Shown piece after piece: positions 35,869-44,356 of a DNA stretch of 64,000 nucleotides. Every line of letters begins with the position of its first letter. Position 1 is the first letter of the stretch. Origin of the DNA: Clostridia bacterium. GTDB taxonomy: Bacteria; Bacillota; Clostridia; Christensenellales; Aristaeellaceae. A program made the position numbers and the translations under genes. The notes below the pieces were generated by a model. That model did not search any database, was not told the origin of the DNA, and saw only the letters and a program-made list of their open reading frames with translations. The stretch spans positions 1 through 64,000 of the forward strand of contig JAFPWH010000021.1 of NCBI GenBank assembly GCA_017395065.1. Reading direction: 5' to 3'.

Positions 35869-36741
35869 CTATCCCTTCAGGCCGCTTGTCGCTACGCCCT
35901 GCACGAAATATCTCTGCAGGAAAACGAACATGATGAATACCGGGATCAGCGCCACGGTGGCCGCCGCCATCATCTGCGCGTAGTTGGACGAATACTGCGT
36001 GTTGAACAGGCGCAGCACGAGCTGAAGCGTCATCTTGTCCGTCGAGGACAGGTAGATGCGCGGGCCCATGAAGTCGTTCCACTCAAAGACGAACGAAGTG
36101 ATCGCAAGCGTCGCGACGGCCGGCTTGGACAGGGGCACCATGATCCTGGCCCAGATGCCGTATTCCGAAAGGCCGTCGATGCGGGCCGCCTCCAACAGTT
36201 CGTTCGGGATGCCCATGTAGAACTGGCGCATCATGAACACGCCGAAGGCGGTAAAAGCGTGCATGATTACGATGCCGAGCAAACTGTCTGTCAATCCCCA
36301 GTTGGACATCATGATGTACTGCGGCACCATGTATACCTGCCAGGGGATGGCGATGGTTGTCACGTACGCGAGGAACAGAAAGTTTCTGCCCTTGAATTCG
36401 AGCTTGGCAAACGCGTAGGCCGCAAGGCTCGAAGTGGTGATCTGCAATACCATCGTGCAGACGGTCAGGATCGCCGAGTTCTTGAAGCCGAGCAGCAGCG
36501 GCACCTTTTCCCAGATCAGCTCGTAGTTTTTCCAGCGGGCCTCGGCGGGGATCCATTGGATCGGGTAGGTAAACACGTCCTTTTCCGCCTTGAGCGAGGA
36601 GGAGATCATCCATATGAACGGCAGCAGCATGATCGCGCAAGCGGCGATGAGCAGTATGTACACGATCGTCCTGCCTGCAACGCGGGAGGGCTTTATGTGC
36701 GCTTTGCCCGTCGATCTTTTGATGGTCACGGAACTGTTCAT
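35869..36741 (-). CDS. Carbohydrate ABC transporter permease, MalG type
   Basis: A 290-residue inner-membrane permease of the CUT1 family with six membrane segments. The ATPase-docking EAA loop is EAARIDGLSEYGIWARIMVPLSKP. It follows the MalF-type gene by 18 bases. No ATPase is in the operon, so a shared MsmX-type ATPase encoded elsewhere is expected. Confidence 0.93.
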   Translation of the reverse strand: MNSSVTIKRSTGKAHIKPSRVAGRTIVYILLIAACAIMLLPFIWMISSSLKAEKDVFTYPIQWIPAEARWKNYELIWEKVPLLLGFKNSAILTVCTMVLQITTSSLAAYAFAKLEFKGRNFLFLAYVTTIAIPWQVYMVPQYIMMSNWGLTDSLLGIVIMHAFTAFGVFMMRQFYMGIPNELLEAARIDGLSEYGIWARIMVPLSKPAVATLAITSFVFEWNDFMGPRIYLSSTDKMTLQLVLRLFNTQYSSNYAQMMAAATVALIPVFIMFVFLQRYFVQGVATSGLKG

Positions 36742-36759
36742 GCGTTTTCCCCTCCTTTC

Positions 36760-37677
36760 TTACAGGTAGTTGGTGAAGCGCTTCTCGCCGCGGAACTGGA
36801 TCAGCGTGATCAGCAGCACGACGAAGAACAGGAAAACGCTCAGGGCGCTGGCGTAGCCGAACTTCATGTAGACGAAGGCGTTGTTGTAAATGTGGTACGC
36901 GAGCACCTTCGTGGCCGTTCCGGGGCCGCCCTGGGTGGTCACGTACATGATGTCGTAGGACTTGAAGGTGCCGATGATCAGCATCATGCTGACGAAGAAC
37001 GTGGTCGGCGTGACCATCGGCCAGGTCACATGTAAGAAACGCTGGAAGGCGTTGGCGCCGTCCATGCGCGCGGCCTCGTAGAGCTCCGTTGGCACGCCCT
37101 GCAGGGCGGCGAGATACACGACCATGTAATAGCCCGTCTGCTTCCATATGGTCAGCCCGATCACCGTGGGCATCGCCCACTCCGCGGTGCCGGCCCAGCC
37201 CGGCGGGTCCTTCACGCCTATGCTCCGCAAAGCCTCGTTGACGGGGCCCTTGTCGGGATTGAACAGGGCCATCCACACGACTGCGACGGCCACGAGCGAG
37301 GCGACGTAGGGAAAGAAGAACACAGAGCGGAAAAAGACCTTGCCCTTCATTCTCTGATTCATCAGTATCGCCAGCAGCAAAGACAGTATCAGACAGATCG
37401 GGACCGTGCCGATCGTATAATAGAAGGTATTCCAGACGACCTGCCAAAAGTCCAGATCCTCAAAGAGCATGTACCTGAAATTGGTGATGCCGACGAAGCT
37501 CTTGCTGACGCCCAGATTCCATTCGCTCAGGCTGTACACGAAAGACAGCACGATGGGCACGAAGGTCAGTACCATATAGCCGATAAAGTTCGGCAATATG
37601 AACGTGTACGCCACCAGCGTCCGCTTCAGATGCAATTTGGCGCCGGGCCTTTTCCGCCCGGTCAGTTCCGTAGTCAT
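36760..37677 (-). CDS. Carbohydrate ABC transporter permease, MalF/UgpA type
   Basis: A 305-residue permease. TLVAYTFILPNFIGYMVLTFVPIV is the first membrane segment; the EAA loop is YEAARMDGANAFQRFLHVTWPMVTP; TTQGGPGTATKVL is typical of the family. The ATG at 37677 follows GGGGAG; the frame upstream overlaps an attenuator hairpin and is not translated. Confidence 0.93.
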   Translation of the reverse strand: MTTELTGRKRPGAKLHLKRTLVAYTFILPNFIGYMVLTFVPIVLSFVYSLSEWNLGVSKSFVGITNFRYMLFEDLDFWQVVWNTFYYTIGTVPICLILSLLLAILMNQRMKGKVFFRSVFFFPYVASLVAVAVVWMALFNPDKGPVNEALRSIGVKDPPGWAGTAEWAMPTVIGLTIWKQTGYYMVVYLAALQGVPTELYEAARMDGANAFQRFLHVTWPMVTPTTFFVSMMLIIGTFKSYDIMYVTTQGGPGTATKVLAYHIYNNAFVYMKFGYASALSVFLFFVVLLITLIQFRGEKRFTNYL

Positions 37678-37711
37678 ATTCACACTCCCCGCTCCCGCTC
37701 CGTTCTCAGTG

Positions 37712-37753
37712 AAAGCAGAAAAGCCCAGACATAAAGACCGGGCTTTCTGCTTT
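37712..37753 (-). terminator. Attenuator between binding protein and permease genes
   Basis: AAAGCAGAAAAGCCC (37712-37726) pairs with GGGCTTTCTGCTTT (37740-37753), one bulge. On minus the 3' arm is itself T-rich (GGGCTTTTCTGCTTTC). It would lower permease expression relative to the binding protein. Confidence 0.65.
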
Positions 37754-37855
37754 TTAGACCTTGTTGCGTAAACCATGCAGTCGGCCTGTATCGCCTGTAT
37801 CGCCCGGCGTCTTATTCAGGCGCCGGGACGCAAGGGTAGGACTGCGTAAGTGTGC

Positions 37856-39139
37856 TTATTCGCCCTGGCTCGCGCCGGCCGCGATCGCCTTCTCCTTGTA
37901 TTCGGCGATGGCTTCCTCAATGGACATGGAGCCGGTCATGATGGCGCTGTGCATTTCGTCGCCGACTGCGACGATGGCCTTGCCGTTTTCATCCATGGGC
38001 TGCTCGACGATGAAGTTGGAGCCGCTGATGTACTTGGACAGGCCTTCGGGGGCATTGGGATGCTCGTCGTGGAAGCTGTCGAAGATGTCGAGCACTTCCT
38101 GGCCGGCCCACGCGGGAACGATACCGGTCCTGGCGAGGACCTGCGCGCCTTCGGCGCCGGTGATGTAGGTCAGGAACGCCCAGGCTTCGTCGGGATGCTT
38201 GGCATAGGCGCCGATGGCGACGGGCGTGATGCCGCCCACGACGTTCTCGGTGGTGATGCCGTAGTTGTTGGGCACGGAGCAGACGCCCCAGTTGAAGGAA
38301 GCGATGCCCTCATCCTCGTTGGGAACGTTCTCGAGCAGCATGTTGATGTACCAGGTGCCGATCTGCATCATGGCCGCTTCCTGCTTGTAGAAAACGCCGC
38401 TGTAATGGATGTTGCCGCTCTTGAGGGAACCGTAGTTCTGGATGCAGCCCTCTTCCTGCAGCTCGAGGATCGCCTCGTAGTAGGGGATCAGCGCATCCCA
38501 GGTGGAAGCGTCGTTGTAGACGTACTCTTCCACGAAGCGGGGATACATGTACACATTGGAGGCCCAGGTGTGCACGTGGGTGCCGTAGACCTTGTCGGCG
38601 CCTTCGCCGCTGGTCATTTCTTTGGCAAGATCGATGTACTCGTCGAAGGTCATGCCGTCGGTGGGATACTCAACGCCCGCGGCGTCGAAGAGGTCCTTGT
38701 TGTAGAAGATCAGGTTGTTGTCCTTGCGGAAGGGCAGGCCGTAGAGTTCGCCGTTTACTTCCAGCGATTTCTCGGTGCCGCCGTAGGGCGCGAAGTCGTA
38801 GCCTTCGGCCAGCTCGTTCAGGCTCATGAGCCTACCGCCGTTGATCAGGGCAGCCATCTCGGGCAGGCCCTTCATGAAGATGACGTCATAGTCTTCTTCG
38901 GCGGCCATCTTAACGACGATGGTATCGGAGTATTCGGCGGCGGAGAATTCGATGATCTCCACGTCGATGCCGGGGTTGGCCTCTTTGAAGCCGTTGATCA
39001 TGGTCTTGTAGTACTCGGTGTTGGAATAGTCCCAAAGGGCTACGCGGATCGTGGTGCCTTCGGCCATGGCGGGAACGCTCACGGCGAAGCAGGAAAGCAG
39101 CATCACGACGGTCAGTACGAAAGCGAGTCTTCTGTTCAT
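37856..39139 (-). CDS. Extracellular solute-binding protein, family 1 (sugar ABC)
   Basis: A 427-residue exported binding protein. The signal peptide (MNRRLAFVLTVVMLLSCFAVSVPAMA) ends at AMA; a Cys at 17 is not in a good lipobox. IRVALWDYSNTEYYKTMINGFKEANPGIDVEI is the usual start of the sugar-binding fold, and MMQIGTWYINML and YAKHPDEAWAFLTYITG are typical later parts. Being first in the operon and before an attenuator, it should be made in excess. The ligand is unknown; the nearby beta-glucuronidase makes an oligosaccharide or glucuronide plausible but not shown. Confidence 0.93.
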   Translation of the reverse strand: MNRRLAFVLTVVMLLSCFAVSVPAMAEGTTIRVALWDYSNTEYYKTMINGFKEANPGIDVEIIEFSAAEYSDTIVVKMAAEEDYDVIFMKGLPEMAALINGGRLMSLNELAEGYDFAPYGGTEKSLEVNGELYGLPFRKDNNLIFYNKDLFDAAGVEYPTDGMTFDEYIDLAKEMTSGEGADKVYGTHVHTWASNVYMYPRFVEEYVYNDASTWDALIPYYEAILELQEEGCIQNYGSLKSGNIHYSGVFYKQEAAMMQIGTWYINMLLENVPNEDEGIASFNWGVCSVPNNYGITTENVVGGITPVAIGAYAKHPDEAWAFLTYITGAEGAQVLARTGIVPAWAGQEVLDIFDSFHDEHPNAPEGLSKYISGSNFIVEQPMDENGKAIVAVGDEMHSAIMTGSMSIEEAIAEYKEKAIAAGASQGE

Positions 39140-39226
39140 TGGGTATCCTCCTTTTATTAATCACTGGGATGAAGCATCCCGGTCATTCGGATGGAATAAA
39201 AAACGGAGCCGTAACAAAATGTGCAT

Positions 39227-39248
39227 CTTGAATAAACGCTGATTCAAG
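39227..39248. promoter_or_regulatory. Candidate operator of the sugar ABC operon
   Basis: CTTGAAT (39227-39233) and ATTCAAG (39242-39248) form a perfect 7-bp inverted repeat with an 8-base centre. It begins at the -10 box and covers the likely transcription start, a classic repressor position. Confidence 0.6.
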
Positions 39249-39275
39249 TATACTGTTTCCCCGCACATTTGTCAA
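39247..39275 (-). promoter_or_regulatory. Sigma-A promoter of the sugar ABC operon
   Basis: On minus TTGACA (39275-39270), 17-base spacer, TATACT (39252-39247). The leader to the binding-protein start is about 100 bases. Confidence 0.85.
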
Positions 39276-39302
39276 GGGCTCCGTATCGATTTTGTAACTT
39301 TT

Positions 39303-39342
39303 CGCGCCCCTCTCTGACAGAAGAGAGTGGAGGCGCGTTTTT
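39303..39342. terminator. Hairpin after the Na/Pi transporter gene
   Basis: CGCGCC and CTCT pair with AGAG and GGCGCG, followed by TTTTTCGTTTT on plus only. It lies between the transporter stop and the promoter of the ABC operon, so it probably ends the minus transcript even though the T-run is on the other strand. Confidence 0.45.
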
Positions 39343-39352
39343 CGTTTTACCC

Positions 39353-40984
39353 TTATGCCGGCGTGTCGCTCAACAGCGTCGCGATGCGCACCGCGTGGTC
39401 GGAGCAGCGCTCGAGGTCTATGGCCATGTCGTTGAAGATCACGCCGCCGTTGGGTTCGCATTTTTCGTTCATCAGGCGCTCTACGTGGTTTTGCGTGATC
39501 GTTTCCACGATCTCGTCCACATATTCTTCCAAAGCCAGCATTTCCGGGATCTGCTCGTATTTTTCGAGCTCGAAGATCTCAATCGCCTCGTTCATCGAAT
39601 CCATCGTCGCGTGAGCAAGCTTTTTCAGCTCTTCCATCGCGACGGGCGAGATGACGGCCTTTTTGTTCATCAGCTTTTCCGCGTACTCCGCGATGTTTTC
39701 CGCGTGGTCGCTGACGCGCTCGAGGTCGTCCACGATCTGGATCATGTGGTAGAGCGTGTTCATGTACTTGGGCGTCATGTTCGTGGTGCGCAGCTGAACG
39801 AGCTTGGACTCGATGCTTTCGGTCAGCACATCCACGTTCTCCTCCGTCTCAAACACCCGGCGCGCCTTCGCGGCGTCGCCCTCGAACAGGCTCTCCAACG
39901 AGAGCTGCAGGCAGTTGATCGAGATATGGCCCATGCGGCTGATCTCCCTGCGCGCAAGGCCGATGGTCATGACCAGGGGGATGTTGGCTATCTGGGGCTG
40001 GTTCAGATAGACAAGCTGCTTTTCCTCGCTGCGGCGCTTTTCCTGCTCGGTCACGGGGATGACGATTTCGCTGAGCTTTACGATAAAGCCCGCAAACGGC
40101 AATAGGCACAATACAGAAACCAGCGCCGAAAGCGTGTGCGTGTTTGCGATCTGGCGGCCGACGTTGCCCGGGGACAGGCTCTTAACGAAGCTGAGCGTGC
40201 CCGGGATGTGTATGATGACGAGTATGATGGCCGCGCGCAGAAGGTTGAAAATGAGGTTCAGCATCGCGCACCTTTTGCCCGCGCGGTTGGAGGTCAGGCT
40301 GGCAAGTATGTTGGGCGTGACCGCGCCGATGGCAGCGCCGATGATCAGGTACACCGCGTCGTTGTAGCTGATCAGGCCCTCGATCGCAAAGGCCTGGAAA
40401 ATGACCGTCGAAGAGGACGAGCTTTGCAGAAGCGCCGTGAAGGCGACGCCGAAAATGACCAGCAGCGCGGGGTTTTCGAGGCTGTCGATAAAGCGCCTGA
40501 AGCCCTCGGTGTCGGCAAGGGGCGCGATGGAGCTCTTCATCAGCGCGATGCCCTCAAACAGCATGCCGAAGCCCAGCACCACGCGGCCGATGTCCTTGAC
40601 CGTCTTGTTTTTTATGAAGAGGCTCACCACCGCGCCAAGGAACAGGATCATCGGCGCGACAGTGCCTATGTTGAAGGCGGTGATCTGGGCAGTGATCGTC
40701 GTACCGATGTTTGCGCCCATGATGACGCCGATAGCCTGGAACAGCGTCATCAGCCCCGAAGAAACGAAGCCGATGACCATCATGTCGGTGGCCGAAGAGC
40801 TCTGCACGAGCACGGTCACGCCGATGCCCGCGAGCACGCTGACCACCCTGTTCTGCGTGGCTTTGCCCAGCATGACCTGCAGCTTTTCGCCGCAGGCGCT
40901 GCGCAGGGCCGTGGACATGATGCTCATTCCGTACAGGAAAAGGCCTATGCCTCCGAACAGTACAAAAACGCCGGCAACGGTCAT
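39353..40984 (-). CDS. Na/Pi cotransporter family protein with PhoU-like domain
   Basis: A 543-residue protein. The N-terminal 310 residues are a NptA-type sodium/phosphate symporter with two inverted repeats, each carrying the QSSS motif (VLVQSSSATDMMVIGFVSSG and ALLQSSSSSTVIFQAFA). The C-terminal 220 residues are a PhoU-like helical bundle (LYHMIQIVDDLERVSDHAENIAEYAEKL; DMAIDLERCSDHAVRIATLL). It is 14 bases after the SGNH hydrolase gene. Confidence 0.92.
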   Translation of the reverse strand: MTVAGVFVLFGGIGLFLYGMSIMSTALRSACGEKLQVMLGKATQNRVVSVLAGIGVTVLVQSSSATDMMVIGFVSSGLMTLFQAIGVIMGANIGTTITAQITAFNIGTVAPMILFLGAVVSLFIKNKTVKDIGRVVLGFGMLFEGIALMKSSIAPLADTEGFRRFIDSLENPALLVIFGVAFTALLQSSSSSTVIFQAFAIEGLISYNDAVYLIIGAAIGAVTPNILASLTSNRAGKRCAMLNLIFNLLRAAIILVIIHIPGTLSFVKSLSPGNVGRQIANTHTLSALVSVLCLLPFAGFIVKLSEIVIPVTEQEKRRSEEKQLVYLNQPQIANIPLVMTIGLARREISRMGHISINCLQLSLESLFEGDAAKARRVFETEENVDVLTESIESKLVQLRTTNMTPKYMNTLYHMIQIVDDLERVSDHAENIAEYAEKLMNKKAVISPVAMEELKKLAHATMDSMNEAIEIFELEKYEQIPEMLALEEYVDEIVETITQNHVERLMNEKCEPNGGVIFNDMAIDLERCSDHAVRIATLLSDTPA

Positions 40985-40998
40985 ACCGATCTCCTCCT

Positions 40999-42225
40999 TC
41001 AGCTGATGCCCATGCAGGTGACTGTGAACGGCTTGTCCAGGCTGTCTTCAGACACGCGTATTTCGACCGTGTGTTCGCTTTCCTTCGGCTGCTGGAAAGC
41101 GAGGACCACCTCGGTCTGCCCCCAGGAGCCCGCGGGCTGAAGGAGCTTTGCGGCGAGCTTCTCATCCACGTAGACTTCGGCGGTGCCGTAGCCGCTGACC
41201 GTGCGGTAGCCGATCAGGAGTTTGGAGAAAGTGGCAGTGAAGGCCAAAGGCTGATTGCCCGCCTCCGGCTGGCGGCAGAAGTTCTGCCCGCACACGCGGC
41301 CGACGGGAAGATTGGTGTAGCTTTTCTTGTCGTCCGCAGAAAAGCTGCCGGGATCGAGCGCGACGCCTTCGGGCAGCTCCCTGCCCGCGAAAATGCGCCG
41401 TATGTTCAGATAGTCGAGCCCGTAGGCCGGCGCGGCGTCAAGATCGACGTCGGAAGGAGCGGTCTCGGCGTCGTAGGCCTGCGCGATCACGTGCATGATG
41501 CAGTCGGACATGATCTTGTGACCGAGGCTCGTGGGATGGTATTCGTCGGAAAACCACTCGTCCATCGTCCAGAGCTTGCCCATCATGGGATAGGCCGCGT
41601 CGCGCACGGAGATCATCATCAGGTCGTAGGCTTCGCCGATCTTTTTGAGCTCGTCCTGCAGGTTCCAGCCGTTTTTGAAGACGCTGAAAAGCAGTATCAC
41701 CGCGGGGCTGTTTTCGCTTTCGAGCACGCCCTTGACCATCGATTCGTAACAGCGATGGTTGGTGGGCTCATTCCAGTCGTTGACCGAAAACTCGATGATC
41801 ACGATGTCCGGCAGGCCGTCGGCGTCCGAAGCGGGCACGCGCTTCAATACGTCCTGCTCGTATCGGATCCAGCCGAAGGTCGAGGGCGTGCCGCCCACGC
41901 CCGCGTTGATCAGATTTATGTTGTTGCTTTTTCCGTAGGTGTTGTTCAGGCGAACACCCACGCGGCTTGCGTAGCACTCGCGGTAATTGGACGCGCCCGC
42001 GCCCTCGGTGATCGAGCCGCCGATCAGCGCGACCGTTATGTTTTCGCCCGCCTTTGCGCGGTCCAGCACGTTTTTCAGGCGATAGTTGTTGCCCGCGCTC
42101 ATGCAGGCTTTTGAAAGCATCTGCGCTGTCATCTGTTCGGTATCGGCGCTTTCGCTTAAGCTTGTGCCCGTCATCAGTATCATCACCGCCATCAGTAAAA
42201 TCACTGTTCGTTTGAGCTTCTTCAT
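40999..42225 (-). CDS. Exported SGNH/GDSL-type hydrolase
   Basis: A 408-residue protein with a signal peptide (LKRTVILLMAVMILMTGTSLS). The SGNH blocks are present: GGSITEGAGASN (Ser), NAGVGG (Gly), IIEFSVND (Asn) and DEYHPTSLGHKIM (Asp and His). An extra C-terminal beta-rich domain (about 280-408) resembles a carbohydrate-binding or jelly-roll module. Likely an acyl or acetyl esterase acting on surface or dietary polysaccharide (inference). Own promoter upstream. Confidence 0.88.
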   Translation of the reverse strand: MKKLKRTVILLMAVMILMTGTSLSESADTEQMTAQMLSKACMSAGNNYRLKNVLDRAKAGENITVALIGGSITEGAGASNYRECYASRVGVRLNNTYGKSNNINLINAGVGGTPSTFGWIRYEQDVLKRVPASDADGLPDIVIIEFSVNDWNEPTNHRCYESMVKGVLESENSPAVILLFSVFKNGWNLQDELKKIGEAYDLMMISVRDAAYPMMGKLWTMDEWFSDEYHPTSLGHKIMSDCIMHVIAQAYDAETAPSDVDLDAAPAYGLDYLNIRRIFAGRELPEGVALDPGSFSADDKKSYTNLPVGRVCGQNFCRQPEAGNQPLAFTATFSKLLIGYRTVSGYGTAEVYVDEKLAAKLLQPAGSWGQTEVVLAFQQPKESEHTVEIRVSEDSLDKPFTVTCMGIS

Positions 42226-42276
42226 TTGTGTCCTCCCGAGCGCCGCAAAGCGCAGTCTCCCCTTTTTACATTTCGT

Positions 42277-42306
42277 ATTTTAGCACAACCCGGCCCGGTT
42301 CGTCAA
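42277..42306 (-). promoter_or_regulatory. Sigma-A promoter of the SGNH hydrolase-Na/Pi unit
   Basis: On minus TTGACG (42306-42301), 18-base spacer, TAAAAT (42282-42277). Confidence 0.65.
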
Positions 42307-42349
42307 CACCGTCGCGGCGATTGTTCAAAAACGGAAAGCATGCCGGGCG

Positions 42350-43516
42350 TCATACTTTTATGAACTTCTGCCTGCATTCGAGGCTGGCCCTTCTGTAGTC
42401 GTCCCGCGCGGTCATGAGCCCCCAAAGCTCCGTCGCGCGGCACTCCGCCGAAAATTCGCTATAGGGCAAAAGCTCGCTCGCCCGCGTGACGAGCGCGCCG
42501 CCGCTTCGCTTCTTAAGTTCCGCAAGCAGATCGAGCGCGCTTTCCCTGATGCCCAGCAAGCGCAGATAAGGCACCTTTTCAGGCGCGGGCGGAAGAAGCA
42601 GCACTGCGTTCATGATCAATCGCCTAATGCGGGAAAGCGTATACCTGCGGGTCTTGACAAGGGTCAGCAGTTCGTTTACGGACGCGCTTTTGAGCGCTGA
42701 AAGCCGTATGCGGTTGAGAAGTCCCTCCGCTTCGTCTGGGCTTTCGACCGCGGACGCGTCCATATGCCTGAGCTTATCCAGAATCAGCGCGCCCGCCCTT
42801 TCCGTATCGGCAGTGCCGTCCGGAAGCTCTCTTTCGTACAGGGCAGCGACGCTCTCAGGCAGAAGCTTTGTCGCCTCCCCCGGCTTTCCCAGGCTTATCA
42901 GCTGCCTGATCCCGGAGGCGGAAGAAAGGTCGCCGGCTTCGGCGTGGTAGGGGCTCGTGCGCTTTACGGCGCAGACGTCCATCCGGGTGTTCAGCCTTCG
43001 CATCGCCTTCAAATATTCGACGGCGAGGATGAAGTTCGGGCTTTTGAAAAGCGTTTCAAGGCGTTTGTCGCCGCCCGCCGCGGCGCGCGAAAGCGCCGCG
43101 GGATAAGGCTCCCCGCGGGACAGCGCCAGAAGGAGGCTTTCCCTGTCTTCGCCGTTTGCGCGATCCAGCGCCTCCAGCGCGGCGCAGATTTCGCTTATAT
43201 CGTCGGTTTCGCAGCCGAAGGCGACCGCGTCTGCGCCGATTCCGTTCAGTATTCCGATGCCGCCCTGCGCGAAGAGCTCGGCAGGCCGGAGCGCGTAGAC
43301 GCACGGAAGCTCCAGTACGGCGTCGATCCCGGCGCGCAGGGCCATTTCCGCGCGGACGAACTTATTGAAGAGCGCCGCTTCTCCCCGCTGGGTAAAGTTT
43401 CCGCCCATGACGGCGACGAGGTAGTCGGCGCCCGTAAGGCGCCTTGCCTCTTTCATATGGTGGATATGGCCCGCGTGCAGGGGATTGTATTCGGCAATAA
43501 TTCCCGTTATCTTCAC
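42350..43516 (-). CDS. tmcAL: tRNA(Met) cytidine acetate ligase TmcAL (YlbM)
   Basis: A 388-residue nucleotidyltransferase-like enzyme that acetylates the wobble cytidine of elongator tRNA-Met. The opening KITGIIAEYNPLHAGHIHHM has the H-x-G-H nucleotide-binding motif, followed by VAVMGGNFTQRGEAALFNKFVRAEMAL. The start is probably the GTG at 43516, placed six bases after AAAGGTG; a GTG nine bases earlier is part of that ribosome site. Confidence 0.93.
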   Translation of the reverse strand: MKITGIIAEYNPLHAGHIHHMKEARRLTGADYLVAVMGGNFTQRGEAALFNKFVRAEMALRAGIDAVLELPCVYALRPAELFAQGGIGILNGIGADAVAFGCETDDISEICAALEALDRANGEDRESLLLALSRGEPYPAALSRAAAGGDKRLETLFKSPNFILAVEYLKAMRRLNTRMDVCAVKRTSPYHAEAGDLSSASGIRQLISLGKPGEATKLLPESVAALYERELPDGTADTERAGALILDKLRHMDASAVESPDEAEGLLNRIRLSALKSASVNELLTLVKTRRYTLSRIRRLIMNAVLLLPPAPEKVPYLRLLGIRESALDLLAELKKRSGGALVTRASELLPYSEFSAECRATELWGLMTARDDYRRASLECRQKFIKV

Positions 43517-43532
43517 AAAAATCACCTTTTCT

Positions 43533-43561
43533 ATTATAGCCCAAGCGCATAAAATAGTAAA
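43533..43561 (-). promoter_or_regulatory. Sigma-A promoter of tmcAL
   Basis: On minus TTTACT (43561-43556), 17-base spacer, TATAAT (43538-43533), only about 16 bases before the GTG start, so the leader is short. Confidence 0.7.
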
Positions 43562-43585
43562 GCAAAATCGTTTCGGAGTTGAATT

Positions 43586-44155
43586 ATGGCCAAGTTATAT
43601 TTCCGCTACGGCGCGATGGGTTCGTCCAAGACCGCCAACGCGATCATGGTGCGCTTCAACTACATCGAACGCGGCCAGAAGTGCATCATGCTCAAGCCCA
43701 GACTGGATACCCGCGACGGCGAAAGGATCGTGGCGTCCCGCTCGGGGCTCACCGCACAGTGCTATTATATGGAAGAGATCGATTCCCTGGACCTGAGCGG
43801 GCTGGACTGCATCATCGTGGACGAAGCGCAGTTCCTCACGAAAGCGCAGGTCGAAAAGCTCACCTATATCGTGGACGAGATGGATATCCCCGTCATCGCC
43901 TACGGTCTCAGGGCAGATTTCCGGGGCGAACTGTTCGAGGGCAGTACCTGGCTCATGGCCTGGGCCGATTCGATCGAGGAGATCAAAACCGTGTGCTGGT
44001 GCGGCAAAAAGGCCACCTACAACGCCCGTCTGCTGGGCGGAAAGGTGATCAAGACAGGCGAGCAGATCGTCCTTGGCGGCAACGAAAGCTACGTCGCGCT
44101 CTGCCGCAAGCACTGGAAAAGCGGGCAGACGACGCCGGACAACAAGGGTGAATGA
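43586..44155 (+). CDS. tdk: Thymidine kinase
   Basis: A 189-residue class II thymidine kinase. It shows the P-loop GAMGSSKT, the DEAQ motif (IIVDEAQFL) and a zinc-lid region (CWCGKKATYNARLLGG ... CRKHW). It phosphorylates thymidine in pyrimidine salvage. RBS is GGAG. It is divergent from tmcAL; a possible promoter TTCACA-N17-TATAGC lies in the shared gap. Confidence 0.95.
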   Translation: MAKLYFRYGAMGSSKTANAIMVRFNYIERGQKCIMLKPRLDTRDGERIVASRSGLTAQCYYMEEIDSLDLSGLDCIIVDEAQFLTKAQVEKLTYIVDEMDIPVIAYGLRADFRGELFEGSTWLMAWADSIEEIKTVCWCGKKATYNARLLGGKVIKTGEQIVLGGNESYVALCRKHWKSGQTTPDNKGE

Positions 44156-44172
44156 CGGCAAAAAAGTCATTC

Positions 44173-44224
44173 AACACAGCGCGCCCGTTTTGACGGATAA
44201 CCGACGCGGCCGTGTTTTCATTTT
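44173..44224 (+). terminator. Terminator of tdk
   Basis: AACACAGCGCG pairs imperfectly with CGCGGCCGTGTT, then TTCATTTTG. Located 18 bases after the stop. Confidence 0.6.
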
Positions 44225-44285
44225 GTAAACAATGGCCGAAAATTCGGTGCGATAGTTTCTTTTGTGTGAATAACCAAAAAATCCA

Positions 44286-44314
44286 TTGATTTTTTGATGC
44301 AATCTGACTAAAAT
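44286..44314 (+). promoter_or_regulatory. Sigma-A promoter of the flavodoxin-like gene
   Basis: TTGATT (44286-44291), 17-base spacer, TAAAAT (44309-44314). Confidence 0.65.
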
Positions 44315-44356
44315 AATGTCATGATTCAATACCCTACGAAAGGCAGCGACCACAAA

